Assembly (NCBI RefSeq): GCF_012927405.1
Contig: NZ_JABBGM010000004.1
Location: 1-64,000 of the forward strand
Length of the DNA stretch: 64,000 nt
Source of the DNA: Novosphingobium olei
GTDB lineage: Bacteria > Pseudomonadota > Alphaproteobacteria > Sphingomonadales > Sphingomonadaceae
Direction: 5' to 3'
Position numbers and translations under genes: made by a program. Below are positions 21,861 through 30,218 of this stretch, one piece after another. Each line of letters starts with the position of its first letter. Within the stretch, counting starts at the first letter, position 1. The notes under the pieces were generated by a model. The model was not told where the DNA came from and searched no databases. It saw nothing but the letters and a program-made list of their open reading frames with translations.

Positions 21861-22328
21861 TCAGCTGCACTTGCACGCCGGTTTCTTGGGCGCGACTTTC
21901 GTCGTGGCGTATTCAGCCCTGTCCAGCGCTCCGTTACCATCGGCATCGGCCTTCTTGAACTTGTTCGACGTCGCCATGGCCCACTCCTCGAAGGTCAGCA
22001 GGTTATTGCCGTCGACGTCCAGCTTCCGGAAATCCTTGACCCTCGGCGCGAGCATCTCGTTCCGGGTGATCCGCCCGTCGCGATCCTTGTCGAGCCGGTC
22101 GAACCGCCGTTGCTCGCGCGTCTGCTCGGACACGTGCGGCAATGCAGGCCCCACCGCGTCACCTGCGTCCGCGTCTGGCAGGTTATCCTCGACCGCCTGC
22201 GCGCTCGCGGCGGTGGCAAGCTTAGCCACCGGCGTTGCGCGTTCGGTTGCGGCGCGGCCTTGCCACCAGAACGTGCCCGATGCGACCAAGGCCAGCGCTG
22301 CGAATGCTCCGATAAGGATGCGGTTCAT
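21861..22328 (-). CDS. Membrane-anchored or exported EF-hand protein
   Basis: The 155-residue product has an N-terminal hydrophobic segment (residues 4-20, a signal peptide or anchor). A variable linker follows, then three EF-hand-like calcium loops: DKDRDGRITRNE, DVDGNNLLTFEE and DADGNGALDRAE. Each keeps the Asp/Asn pattern and the final Glu. The chain ends in a short Lys/Cys-rich tail (KKPACKCS). It is probably a periplasmic calcium-binding protein; nothing in the neighbourhood indicates a partner. It converges on trmFO, with 21 bases between stops. Confidence 0.85.
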   Translation of the reverse strand: MNRILIGAFAALALVASGTFWWQGRAATERATPVAKLATAASAQAVEDNLPDADAGDAVGPALPHVSEQTREQRRFDRLDKDRDGRITRNEMLAPRVKDFRKLDVDGNNLLTFEEWAMATSNKFKKADADGNGALDRAEYATTKVAPKKPACKCS

Positions 22329-22386
22329 CGCCGAACTCCCAGCTGGCGCGACTCGGGAAGCTTAGCTGCGCGGCTAGTCCCGCAAA

Positions 22387-22404
22387 GATGGAGATCGCTC
22401 CATT
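22387..22404 (-). terminator. Short hairpin after the squalene/phytoene synthase-like gene
   Basis: ATGGAG (22388-22393) and CTCCAT (22398-22403) form a six-base stem with loop ATCG right after the stop of the upstream gene on this strand. Only a CTTT follows on the minus strand, so termination would be weak. Confidence 0.35.
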
Positions 22405-23013
22405 TTAGCGGCCGAATAGTCCCACCCGCAGCAGCGTGCCGAAGCGGAGCATCGGGCGGGTGTCGTCCGCTGCAAGCGCTGCCGCGCGCAGCACAGCCAG
22501 CGGCCGCATGGAGCGCGGCAGGCGCGGCGTAGCGTTCGCCGCCGCCTTCCGGTCGAGCCATTCACCCCCAGCTTGGGCCACGGCGGCAAGCACTGCCCCG
22601 TCCCGCGCCCCGCCAAGCCGCGCGATGGCGGCCAAGGCGCCGATCCGCGCCGCGCGCAGGGCAACGCCGCCATCCGAGCCGACGTTGCGCGCCTCCCAGC
22701 CATCGACGATCGCGCCCAGCGCGGCACGTTCGGCATCCCACGGCGCGAGCACGGCCAGAAGCGGTTCGCCCTGCGGCCAGCGCGAAACCGGCTCGCCCAT
22801 CCGATCGCGCCACCAGGCGAGCCGCAACTGCACCATGATCGGATCGCGCCCTTCGCGCGCCGCATCGGCCAGCCTATGATCGAACGCCAGAAAACCGATC
22901 CACAGCGCGCGCAAGCCCGCGGGGGCATAGGCGACGGCAAGTCGCTCGACCGGATCGAGCTGCACGTCATCGAGAGCTTTGTCTTGGTTTTCAATCGCCT
23001 GCATGTGCGACAT
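22405..23013 (-). CDS. Squalene/phytoene synthase-like protein
   Basis: The 202-residue product resembles the squalene/phytoene synthase superfamily in LDPVERLAVAYAPAGLRALW, FLAFDHRLADAAREG and MVQLRLAWWRDRM. The last motif is typical of the family. It is shorter than active phytoene synthases (about 280-330 residues), and the second Asp-rich motif is not evident, so it may be a non-catalytic relative such as the NDUFAF6-like group. The ATG at 23013 has AAGG five bases upstream; an ATG nine bases downstream is also possible. It is divergent from the Tad gene cluster. Family call moderate, function unknown. Confidence 0.72.
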   Translation of the reverse strand: MSHMQAIENQDKALDDVQLDPVERLAVAYAPAGLRALWIGFLAFDHRLADAAREGRDPIMVQLRLAWWRDRMGEPVSRWPQGEPLLAVLAPWDAERAALGAIVDGWEARNVGSDGGVALRAARIGALAAIARLGGARDGAVLAAVAQAGGEWLDRKAAANATPRLPRSMRPLAVLRAAALAADDTRPMLRFGTLLRVGLFGR

Positions 23014-23149
23014 CGGGACCTTATGAATACGGTATGACGGTAACGGCAAATTAACGCCGTCGGTTGCATTACCACTAACTAACGGACGCAATCGGTTAGG
23101 GGGCTTTGAACCCACCGTACCGTCTGTCGGGCAGGCAGGGCAACGGAAC

Positions 23150-24505
23150 ATGTTGGGCAAAATCGGCTTGATGGTTCGCTCTCGCGCGGCGCTTGGGCGC
23201 GCTGTTGTGAAGGGTTCTCCTGATCGCGTTGGCTTCCTGCGTCGCCTGGCAGAATGCCGTTCGGGCAACGCCATCGTTCTGGGCGCCATGGCCGCGCCAG
23301 TGCTGGTATCGGCGGCGGGCTTCGCCATCGACACGTCGCAATGGTTCCTGTGGAAGCGCGAGATGCAATACGCTGCGGACCAGGCAGCGATCAGCGCCGC
23401 GTGGTCGCTGGCCAAGGGCATCAGCAAGACGGCCTATACCACGCACGCCCAGCAGGAATTCACCTCGAACCTTGCGATCACGGCGGATTTCGCGACGACG
23501 CCGACCGTCGATCTGGTCAATTACAACAACGGCACCTCGAACGCGGTCCGCGTGACAGCCTCGGCCACGCGCAAGCTGCCGTTCTATGGATTCGTCAGCG
23601 GGCAGTCCGCCACCGTTTCGGTTTCGGCGCAGGCAAGCTTCGCCAAGGGCGCGACCTACACCAGCTGCATCATCGCCACCAATGCGACGGCCGACGGCGC
23701 CATCACCATCGGTGGCAGCGCGGTGCTGAAGTCGGGCTGCGGTCTTGCTGCGCTGTCCAACTCAACCAACTCGATCCGAGTGTCGGGCAACCCCACCATC
23801 GACGTCAACTATCTGATGAGCGCGGGCGGTATCGACGACTGGTTCAACACGAATACCGACGACGTGGTGAAGGAATACATGACCACGTTGTCAGACCCGT
23901 TCGCGAGCCTGACGCCACCGACCAACCCGACGAAAGGGACGACCTATTCGTGCGTGAAATCAGGCAACACCACCGTCGCCACGCTCAATCCCGGCACCTA
24001 TTCGACCATCACCACATCCTGCAACACGGTGCTTAACCCCGGGATCTACGTGATCGACGGCGGCGGCGTGACCATTCGCGCGCAGGATGCCGTGACAGCC
24101 AACGGCGTGATGTTCGTGCTGAAGAACGGCGCATACTTCAAGCTGAACGGCGGCTCGTCGATTAACCTCTCGGCGATGACGCAATCGCAGCTGCTGGCAG
24201 CCGGGCTTACCTCGGCCCAGGCTACCTCGCTCGAAGGCATGCTGATCTTCGAGGACCGCAACAGCACGGGCAACGTCTCGACGCTCAACGGCAACTCGGA
24301 TTCGATCATCAACGGCACGGTCTACTTTCCGAAGTCGACGCTCAGCTTCGGTGGCACCGCCCGCGTCACGAGCCGCTGCTTGCAGATCACCGCCAACATG
24401 ATCTCGATCCAGGGCAATGTGAACATGACCAGCTTCTGCCCCACCGGCATGCAGACCTCGACACAGGTCGGCACCGATGCGCCGAGCGTCATCCTCGTCT
24501 CATGA
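23150..24505 (+). CDS. TadG-like Tad pilus protein with a beta-rich passenger domain
   Basis: The 451-residue product starts with a basic leader and a hydrophobic segment of the Tad/TadG N-terminal type (GNAIVLGAMAAPVLVSAAGFAIDTSQWF, then the REMQYAADQAAISAAW helix). The rest is a beta-rich Thr/Asn/Gly region with short repeated turns (ITIGGSAVLKSGCG, SIRVSGNPTIDV, NVSTLNGNSDSI, ISIQGNVNM). This looks like a parallel beta-helix rather than the vWA fold found in the second TadG here. It is probably held in the inner membrane with the bulk outside. It overlaps the next gene by four bases and heads the first TadG-TadE-TadE module. Confidence 0.8.
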   Translation: MLGKIGLMVRSRAALGRAVVKGSPDRVGFLRRLAECRSGNAIVLGAMAAPVLVSAAGFAIDTSQWFLWKREMQYAADQAAISAAWSLAKGISKTAYTTHAQQEFTSNLAITADFATTPTVDLVNYNNGTSNAVRVTASATRKLPFYGFVSGQSATVSVSAQASFAKGATYTSCIIATNATADGAITIGGSAVLKSGCGLAALSNSTNSIRVSGNPTIDVNYLMSAGGIDDWFNTNTDDVVKEYMTTLSDPFASLTPPTNPTKGTTYSCVKSGNTTVATLNPGTYSTITTSCNTVLNPGIYVIDGGGVTIRAQDAVTANGVMFVLKNGAYFKLNGGSSINLSAMTQSQLLAAGLTSAQATSLEGMLIFEDRNSTGNVSTLNGNSDSIINGTVYFPKSTLSFGGTARVTSRCLQITANMISIQGNVNMTSFCPTGMQTSTQVGTDAPSVILVS

Positions 24506-24966
24506 TGATGCGGCTGCACCGCACGCTGGGACACCTGACCCGGTCGGGCGATGGCTCGGTCGTGATCGAGTTCGCTTTCCTCGCGCCGCTGCTAGCCTTG
24601 CTCGGGCTGGGCACCGTGGACCTGACACGGATGGTCGCGCGGCGCACCGCGCTGCAGGCTGCGCTGAGCGAAAGCACCCAGATCGTCCTGGCCGCAACGC
24701 CCGACAACGATGCCAAGATCACCGCGCTCAAAAGCGTGCTTTCGACGACGACCGGGGTGTCGACAGCTAACATCGCGATTTCCACCGTGTACCGCTGCGG
24801 GGTCGATACGACGTTCGTCTCGCTGCCGGGATACTGCTCGGTGACCGGCGAGATCGGCAAATACCTGCAGATCAGCATCACCGACACCTTCACCCCCATG
24901 TGGACCCAGTTCGGCGTCGGCGCCCCGATCACGTCGTCGATGCAGCGCACCATCCAGCTGTCATGA
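24502..24966 (+). CDS. TadE-like pseudopilin (module 1, first)
   Basis: The 154-residue product has a TadE-type N terminus: a short basic leader, then GDGSVVIEFAFLAPLLALLGLGTVDLTRM, with the Glu (IEF) expected five residues after the pilin-like processing site. A globular part of about 100 residues follows, with Cys pair VYRCGVD/GYCSVTG. TadE/TadF proteins are pseudopilins that assist assembly of the Flp pilus. There are three ATGs in a row at the start; the first overlaps the TadG stop. Confidence 0.85.
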   Translation: MMMRLHRTLGHLTRSGDGSVVIEFAFLAPLLALLGLGTVDLTRMVARRTALQAALSESTQIVLAATPDNDAKITALKSVLSTTTGVSTANIAISTVYRCGVDTTFVSLPGYCSVTGEIGKYLQISITDTFTPMWTQFGVGAPITSSMQRTIQLS

Positions 24967-25412
24967 AGCGCACTGCTCGCCCCCTTGCAGCGAAATCGAC
25001 AGGGCTGCGTGCCGCGACCGAAGGTTCGGCAACGATCGAGTTCGCGCTGATCGGACCGATCTTCATCCTGATGATGATGGCCGTGTTCCAGTTCTCGGTC
25101 GTCATGCAATCGTACAACGCGCTCGGCAGCGCTGCGGCGGACGTACAGCGCCAGGTTGTCACCCAATCGCAGGCAGGTAACGTCCTGACATCTTCACAGA
25201 TGCGCGACATTGCCATCGCCCGTGCCTCTTCGGCGCCCTACTTTCTCAACAGCGCATCGCTTACCGTAACAGCAGCGCTTGCCAGCCCACAAAGAATCAC
25301 GGGTGCTAGCGAATATACGCTGACGATGAGTTACGACGCACCGATCTTCGTGTGGATCACGCCGTTGAGCTTTACCACAACCTATACAAGGTCGATTTTC
25401 GTAAAGGCCTGA
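24963..25412 (+). CDS. TadE-like pseudopilin (module 1, second)
   Basis: The 149-residue product has the same TadE/TadF layout: basic leader, then EGSATIEFALIGPIFILMMMAVFQF, and a globular part (SYNALGSAAADVQRQV onward). The conserved Glu of IEF follows the leader. The ATG at 24963 overlaps the previous stop. The open frame starts earlier (24900) but that part is inside the preceding gene. It ends the first module; an AT-rich, foldable stretch separates it from the second. Confidence 0.85.
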   Translation: MKRTARPLAAKSTGLRAATEGSATIEFALIGPIFILMMMAVFQFSVVMQSYNALGSAAADVQRQVVTQSQAGNVLTSSQMRDIAIARASSAPYFLNSASLTVTAALASPQRITGASEYTLTMSYDAPIFVWITPLSFTTTYTRSIFVKA

Positions 25413-25527
25413 ACATCTCCCCGATTACAGAGATTATTCTCCTTTCTTCGGGGCAATACGTATTCTATTCGGAGAATTTGTTAACCGTGTTCATTTGCCA
25501 AATCATGCGGCGTTCAGCGTTATTGGG

Positions 25528-27483
25528 ATGATCGTGACTTCGCGCCTCATCCTCTACTGCTGGCGGTTCCTGACCGCAGTGGTGCCTCACGCGCCCATGC
25601 GTGACACGGGCGGAGGCGGCTTCCTGACGCGCCTGGCACGAAACACGGCGGGCAACACCGCGATGATTATCGCCGGCGCGATGATCCCGATGATGGCAAT
25701 GGTCGGTGGCGGCGTGGATGCCGGGCGACTCTATCTCGTCCAGTCGCGGTTGCAGCAGGCGTGCGATGCGGGCGTCCTTGCCGCGCGCAAGCAGATGGGC
25801 GCAATGTCCAACTTCAACGCCGCGACTGACACCAAGACGGTAGCCGATCGCGGCACGAGGATGTTCAACGTCAACTTCAGCGGCGGGATGTACGGTTCCA
25901 CGGGTCGTGGTTTCACCATGACGATCCAGGACGATCAGTCGATTGCCGGGGTCGCCACCACCACCGTGCCGATGACCCTGATGCAGATCTTCGGCGCGCA
26001 GCCGATCACCATGACGGCTAACTGCACCGCGCAGCTCAACGCGCCGAACACCGATATCATGATGGCGCTCGACGTCACCGGGTCGATGAACGAGATCAAC
26101 CAGGGCGACAGCAGCCCGAAGATCGCAATTCTCAAGACCGTGGTGAAGAACTTCTACACTGCAATGGAAAGCTACAAGCAGCCGGGCAGCCGGATGCGCT
26201 ACGGCTTCGTCCCCTACTCCACCAACGTGAACGTCGGCGCTCTGCTGGCCGACGACTGGGTGGTGAAAAGCTGGACCTATCCCTCGCGAACGCTGGTCGG
26301 GTCCGGCAACACGAACGGAACCTACACCTACAACACGTCCGCGGACCTCGTCTCGGGCACGGGCTATCCCAGCACCTACACCTTCAACGCCAGCTACAAC
26401 AACCAGACCCACACCTACTTCTGCGCGCAGCCCGCCAATACGCTGACCAGCAAGACCAACACTATCTCGTCCACGTCGACCGCTGTGACCGGACCGCCGG
26501 CCGGCACACGCACCGTCACGACTTATGAGGTGGTCTACAACGGCGCGACCTATGACACTGCCACGCGCAGCGGCACCACCTGCACTTCCACCAAGACGAC
26601 CTACACCAACTACACGCTGCAATATCAGACCATTACCGAGCCCAAGCTCGGCAACGGCAGCCAGTGGTGGTACAAGGACGTGACCAAGGACGTCAGCGGA
26701 TGGCGCACAGGCTCGAACGGATGCATCGAGGAACGCGGAACATACGAAATCACCGACTACAACAATGTCGACCTGACCAAGGCCCTCGATCTCGACATCG
26801 ACACCGTGCCGACTGCTGGCGCGCCCGCAACGCAATGGCGCCCGCAGTACCCGGCGGTGGTCTACGATCGCGCCTGGCTGTGGAATGGCACGGGAAGCTG
26901 GTCGACCGCCGACGTAACGACGCAGACCGAGTACGTCTCGCCCTACTATGGCGGGTTTGCCGATTGTCCCGCCCCGGCCAAGAAGCTCCAGACCTGGACC
27001 AGCTCCGACCTGTCGACCTACATCGACGGCTTGCAGGCGGGCGGCAGCACCTATCACGACATCGGGATGATCTGGGCCGGGCGCCTGCTTTCGCCGACTG
27101 GTCTGTTTGCCAGCGAGAATGCGAACGTTTCGCCAACCCGACCAACGAGCCGCCATCTCATCTTTCTCACGGATGGCCAGACCTCGTCCTACGACCTTAG
27201 CTATGGCGCCTATGGCGTTGAACCGCTGGCCAAGCGGCGCTGGAGCCCGACGTCGACGCTGACGCTCACCCAGACGGTCGAAAAGCGCTTTTCGTTCGCC
27301 TGCCAGCAAGTGAAGAACAAGAACGTCACCGTGTGGTTCATCGCATTCGGCACCGATCTCAACCCGATCATGACAGAATGCGCTGGTACCGGGCACTACT
27401 TCTCCGCAGCCAACGCCACTGAACTGAGCGCCGCGTTCGAAACGATCGCACGCTCGATCGGCGAACTGAGGTTGTCGCAATGA
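25528..27483 (+). CDS. TadG-like protein with von Willebrand factor A domain
   Basis: The 651-residue product has a Tad-type membrane segment (GNTAMIIAGAMIPMMAMVGGGVDAGRLYL, then LVQSRLQQACDAGVLAARKQ) and a vWA domain. The metal-site start is DIMMALDVTGSMNEI, with HLIFLTDGQTS and WFIAFGTDLNP further on. Between these lies a long insertion (roughly residues 230-490) very rich in Thr, Tyr, Asn and Ser, probably beta-structured and surface-exposed. TadG anchors the Tad apparatus and some members act as adhesins. The start is uncertain: ATG 25528, ATG 25597 and a TTG at 25495 are all possible and none has a strong ribosome-binding site. Confidence 0.82.
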   Translation: MIVTSRLILYCWRFLTAVVPHAPMRDTGGGGFLTRLARNTAGNTAMIIAGAMIPMMAMVGGGVDAGRLYLVQSRLQQACDAGVLAARKQMGAMSNFNAATDTKTVADRGTRMFNVNFSGGMYGSTGRGFTMTIQDDQSIAGVATTTVPMTLMQIFGAQPITMTANCTAQLNAPNTDIMMALDVTGSMNEINQGDSSPKIAILKTVVKNFYTAMESYKQPGSRMRYGFVPYSTNVNVGALLADDWVVKSWTYPSRTLVGSGNTNGTYTYNTSADLVSGTGYPSTYTFNASYNNQTHTYFCAQPANTLTSKTNTISSTSTAVTGPPAGTRTVTTYEVVYNGATYDTATRSGTTCTSTKTTYTNYTLQYQTITEPKLGNGSQWWYKDVTKDVSGWRTGSNGCIEERGTYEITDYNNVDLTKALDLDIDTVPTAGAPATQWRPQYPAVVYDRAWLWNGTGSWSTADVTTQTEYVSPYYGGFADCPAPAKKLQTWTSSDLSTYIDGLQAGGSTYHDIGMIWAGRLLSPTGLFASENANVSPTRPTSRHLIFLTDGQTSSYDLSYGAYGVEPLAKRRWSPTSTLTLTQTVEKRFSFACQQVKNKNVTVWFIAFGTDLNPIMTECAGTGHYFSAANATELSAAFETIARSIGELRLSQ

Positions 27484-28079
27484 CCGGCCTGGGCCATTGC
27501 TTGCCGCGCCTTGCCCGGCAGAACGACGGTGCAACTGCCGCAGAGTTCGGGCTAGTCCTGCCGGTGCTCGTCACCGTTCTGATGGGGCTGTTCGACATGG
27601 GCTACAACATGTGGGCGCTCAATATCCTGCAGGGCGCGGTGCAGCAGGCGGCGCGCAATTCCACGCTGGAGAGCGCCGCCACCCAGACATCGACCATCGA
27701 CGGCAAGGTCACCACCCGCGTGCAGCAACTGGTGCCCTCGGCTCAGCTCACCTTCACGCGAAAGTCCTACACCAACTTTTCCAACGTCAACACGCCGGAG
27801 GATTTCACCGATGCCAATAGCAACGGGGTGTGCGACAACGGCGAACCGTTCGAGGATGCGAACTCCAACGGGATCTGGGATGCCGATCGCGGGGTCAATG
27901 GCGTCGGCGGTGCGCGCGATGCGGTGCTCTACACCGTGACGATGACTTACCCGCGCATCTTCCCGATGGCCAAGCTGGTCGGGCTGTCGTCCACTGTTTC
28001 GGCCACGGCCAAGACGGTGCTGCGCAACCAGCCCTACAAGCTGCAGGAAGCATCGACGACGATCGGATCGTGCAAGTGA
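27480..28079 (+). CDS. TadE-like pseudopilin with calcium-loop-like insertion (module 2, first)
   Basis: The 199-residue product has a TadE-type N terminus (DGATAAEFGLVLPVLVTVLMGLFDMGY). It is longer than usual because of an insertion at about residues 105-140 holding two Asp/Asn-rich loops, DANSNGVCDNGEPFED and DANSNGIWDADRG. These resemble the DxNxDG-type calcium loops of EF-hand or thrombospondin-3-like repeats. The conserved Glu (AEF) is present. It overlaps TadG by four bases upstream and the next gene (GTGA) downstream. Confidence 0.85.
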   Translation: MTGLGHCLPRLARQNDGATAAEFGLVLPVLVTVLMGLFDMGYNMWALNILQGAVQQAARNSTLESAATQTSTIDGKVTTRVQQLVPSAQLTFTRKSYTNFSNVNTPEDFTDANSNGVCDNGEPFEDANSNGIWDADRGVNGVGGARDAVLYTVTMTYPRIFPMAKLVGLSSTVSATAKTVLRNQPYKLQEASTTIGSCK

Positions 28080-28747
28080 GCGCACACCTGCTCCGCCGCC
28101 TGCTGAAGGCCCGGTCAGGCACGGCCGCGACCGAGATGGCGCTTGCCCTGCCCTTCCTGCTGACGATCGGCATGTGGGGGACAGAGCTTGCCAATCAGAT
28201 GGTCACGCGGATGCGACTTTCGCAGCTGGCGATGCAGATCGCCGACAATGCCTCGCGCATTGGCGACCAGTCGATGCTGTCAAACCGCAAGATCTATGAA
28301 TCCGACGTCGACGATCTGCTCGCCGGCGCCAAGGTCCAGGCGAGCACGCTCGATCTCTATACCAATGGCCGCGTGATCGTCAGCAGTCTCGAAGTCGTGC
28401 CTGGCACCACCAGCACGCAGTATATCCACTGGCAGCGCTGCCGCGGGCTCAAGAAGGTGACGAGCGCCTATGGCGGCGAAGGTACCGGCAAGGATGGATC
28501 GCTGGTCGGCATGGGCCCATCGGGCGAAGAGGCCAAGGCCAGCTCAGGCGATGCGGTCATGTTCGTTGAACTGACGTACGATTATCAGCCGCTGATCTCG
28601 AACCTGTTCACCGGTGGCTCGCAGTCGAGCACGATCAAGGTACAAGCGGCTTTCAACGTGCGCGATGATCGCGACCTGACGCAGATCTACCAGCGCGATA
28701 CGTCAAAGCCCGATCCGGTGGCGAGCTGCAGCAGCTACACGACCTGA
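28076..28747 (+). CDS. TadE-like pseudopilin (module 2, second)
   Basis: The 223-residue product has the TadE-type N terminus SGTAATEMALALPFLLTIGMWGTELANQM, with Glu after the leader, and then a longer globular domain (from about residue 60, including LDLYTNGRVIVSSLEVVPG and YDYQPLISNLF). The GTG at 28076 overlaps the previous TGA. The open frame begins earlier but that part lies inside the preceding gene. It closes the second TadG-TadE-TadE module. The 48 bases before the convergent pdhB stop show no clean terminator. Confidence 0.85.
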   Translation: MSAHLLRRLLKARSGTAATEMALALPFLLTIGMWGTELANQMVTRMRLSQLAMQIADNASRIGDQSMLSNRKIYESDVDDLLAGAKVQASTLDLYTNGRVIVSSLEVVPGTTSTQYIHWQRCRGLKKVTSAYGGEGTGKDGSLVGMGPSGEEAKASSGDAVMFVELTYDYQPLISNLFTGGSQSSTIKVQAAFNVRDDRDLTQIYQRDTSKPDPVASCSSYTT

Positions 28748-28795
28748 CCGGTAAAGGGCGGCCCCTTCCCCGTGGGAGAAGAGGCCATCCCAGTT

Positions 28796-30217
28796 TCAGC
28801 GATAGCAGACCTTGCGCACGGCGGCTGCAATCTTGCCGGCGTCGATCAGCGCCGCCTTTTCCAGGTTGGCGGCATAGGGCAGCGGCACATCCTCATCGCA
28901 CACGCGCAGCACCGGCGCGTCGAGATGGTCGAACCCTTCTTCCATCGCGATGGCGATGATTTCCGAGGCGATCGAGCAGACCGGGAAGCCTTCTTCGGCC
29001 ACAACCATGCGGTTGGTGCGCGAAAGGCTTTCCAGCACGGTCGCCTTGTCCAGCGGGCGCAGCGTGCGCAAGTCGATGACTTCGGCATCGATCCCTTCGC
29101 CCGCCAGTGCTTCTGCGGCTTCCAGTGCGAAGCCCACGCCAATCGAATAGGACACGATCGTCACGTCCTTGCCGGGGCGGACGATGCGCGCCTTGCCGAT
29201 CGGCAGAACGAATTCGTCTAGCTGCGGCACATCGAAGCTGCGGCCATAGACCAGCTCGTTTTCCAGGAACACGACCGGATCGTCGCTCTGGATCGCCGCG
29301 CGCAGCAGGCCCTTCGCATCGGCCGCGTCATAAGGTGCGATCACGACCAGGCCCGGAACGCTGGCGTACCAGGGACCATAGTTCTGCGAATGCTGCGCGC
29401 CCACGCGCGCCGCTGCACCGTTGGGCCCGCGGAACACGATCGGGCAGCGCATCTGCCCGCCCGACATGTAGTTGGTCTTGGCGGCCGAGTTGATGATGTG
29501 GTCGATCGCCTGCATCGCGAAGTTGAAGGTCATGAATTCGACCACCGGCTTCAGCCCGCCCATCGCCGCGCCCGCGCCGATGCCGGCAAAGCCGTATTCG
29601 GTGATCGGCGTGTCGATCACGCGCTTGGGGCCGAACTCGTCGAGCAGGCCTTGGGTCACCTTGTAGGCGCCCTGGTACTCGGCCACTTCCTCGCCCATCA
29701 CGAAGACGCGGTCGTCGGCGCGCATTTCCTCGGCCATCGCATCGCGCAGCGCCTCGCGCACCGTCGTCGAAACCATCGGCGTACCGGCCGGGATCTCGGG
29801 ATCGGCCGCGGGCTTGGCCGTACCCGCCGGCGCGATCGCGGCGGCAGCCTTGGCCTTCGCATCGGTGCCAACCCGGCCATCGCTTTCCTCGGCCTTCTGC
29901 TCGACGGCGGGCTGCGCGGCAGCAGGCGCCGCTTCGGTCGGCGCCGCAGCTGGCGCAGAAACCGCAGCGTCCTCGCCCTCGCCCGCGATCTTCGCGATCA
30001 CGGTGCCGACCTTCACGCCTTCGGTTCCTTCGGCAACGACCAGCTCGGTAACCGTGCCTTCGTCGACGGCTTCGAATTCCATCGTCGCCTTGTCGGTCTC
30101 GATCTCGGCCAGGATATCGCCGGACTTCACTTCGTCGCCCGGCTTCACCAGCCACTTGGCGAGCGTGCCCTCCTCCATCGTTGGGGAGAGCGCGGGCATC
30201 TTCAGTTCGATCGCCAT
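28796..30217 (-). CDS. pdhB: Pyruvate dehydrogenase E1 beta subunit with lipoyl domain
   Basis: This is the beta chain of the pyruvate decarboxylase component that feeds acetyl-CoA into the TCA cycle and lipid synthesis. The 473-residue protein starts with a biotin/lipoyl domain (residues 1-80) with the lipoylation site Lys43 in [11 protein letters not shown]. An Ala/Pro-rich linker follows, then the transketolase-type domain ([46 protein letters not shown]). A lipoyl domain on E1 beta is known from several alphaproteobacteria. It starts one base after the pdhA stop. The E2 and E3 genes are not in the window. Confidence 0.95.
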   Translation of the reverse strand: MAIELKMPALSPTMEEGTLAKWLVKPGDEVKSGDILAEIETDKATMEFEAVDEGTVTELVVAEGTEGVKVGTVIAKIAGEGEDAAVSAPAAAPTEAAPAAAQPAVEQKAEESDGRVGTDAKAKAAAAIAPAGTAKPAADPEIPAGTPMVSTTVREALRDAMAEEMRADDRVFVMGEEVAEYQGAYKVTQGLLDEFGPKRVIDTPITEYGFAGIGAGAAMGGLKPVVEFMTFNFAMQAIDHIINSAAKTNYMSGGQMRCPIVFRGPNGAAARVGAQHSQNYGPWYASVPGLVVIAPYDAADAKGLLRAAIQSDDPVVFLENELVYGRSFDVPQLDEFVLPIGKARIVRPGKDVTIVSYSIGVGFALEAAEALAGEGIDAEVIDLRTLRPLDKATVLESLSRTNRMVVAEEGFPVCSIASEIIAIAMEEGFDHLDAPVLRVCDEDVPLPYAANLEKAALIDAGKIAAAVRKVCYR

Positions 30218-30218
30218 G

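Noticed and set aside
23014..23149. A c-di-GMP riboswitch before the first Tad gene
   Set aside because: Small hairpins (for example GACGG/CCGTC) are present, but the conserved core of known c-di-GMP riboswitches is not visible.
25465..27534. A 689-codon open frame opposite the vWA TadG gene
   Set aside because: Antisense shadow; the plus-strand frame has a membrane helix, vWA motifs and 4-base coupling to its neighbour.
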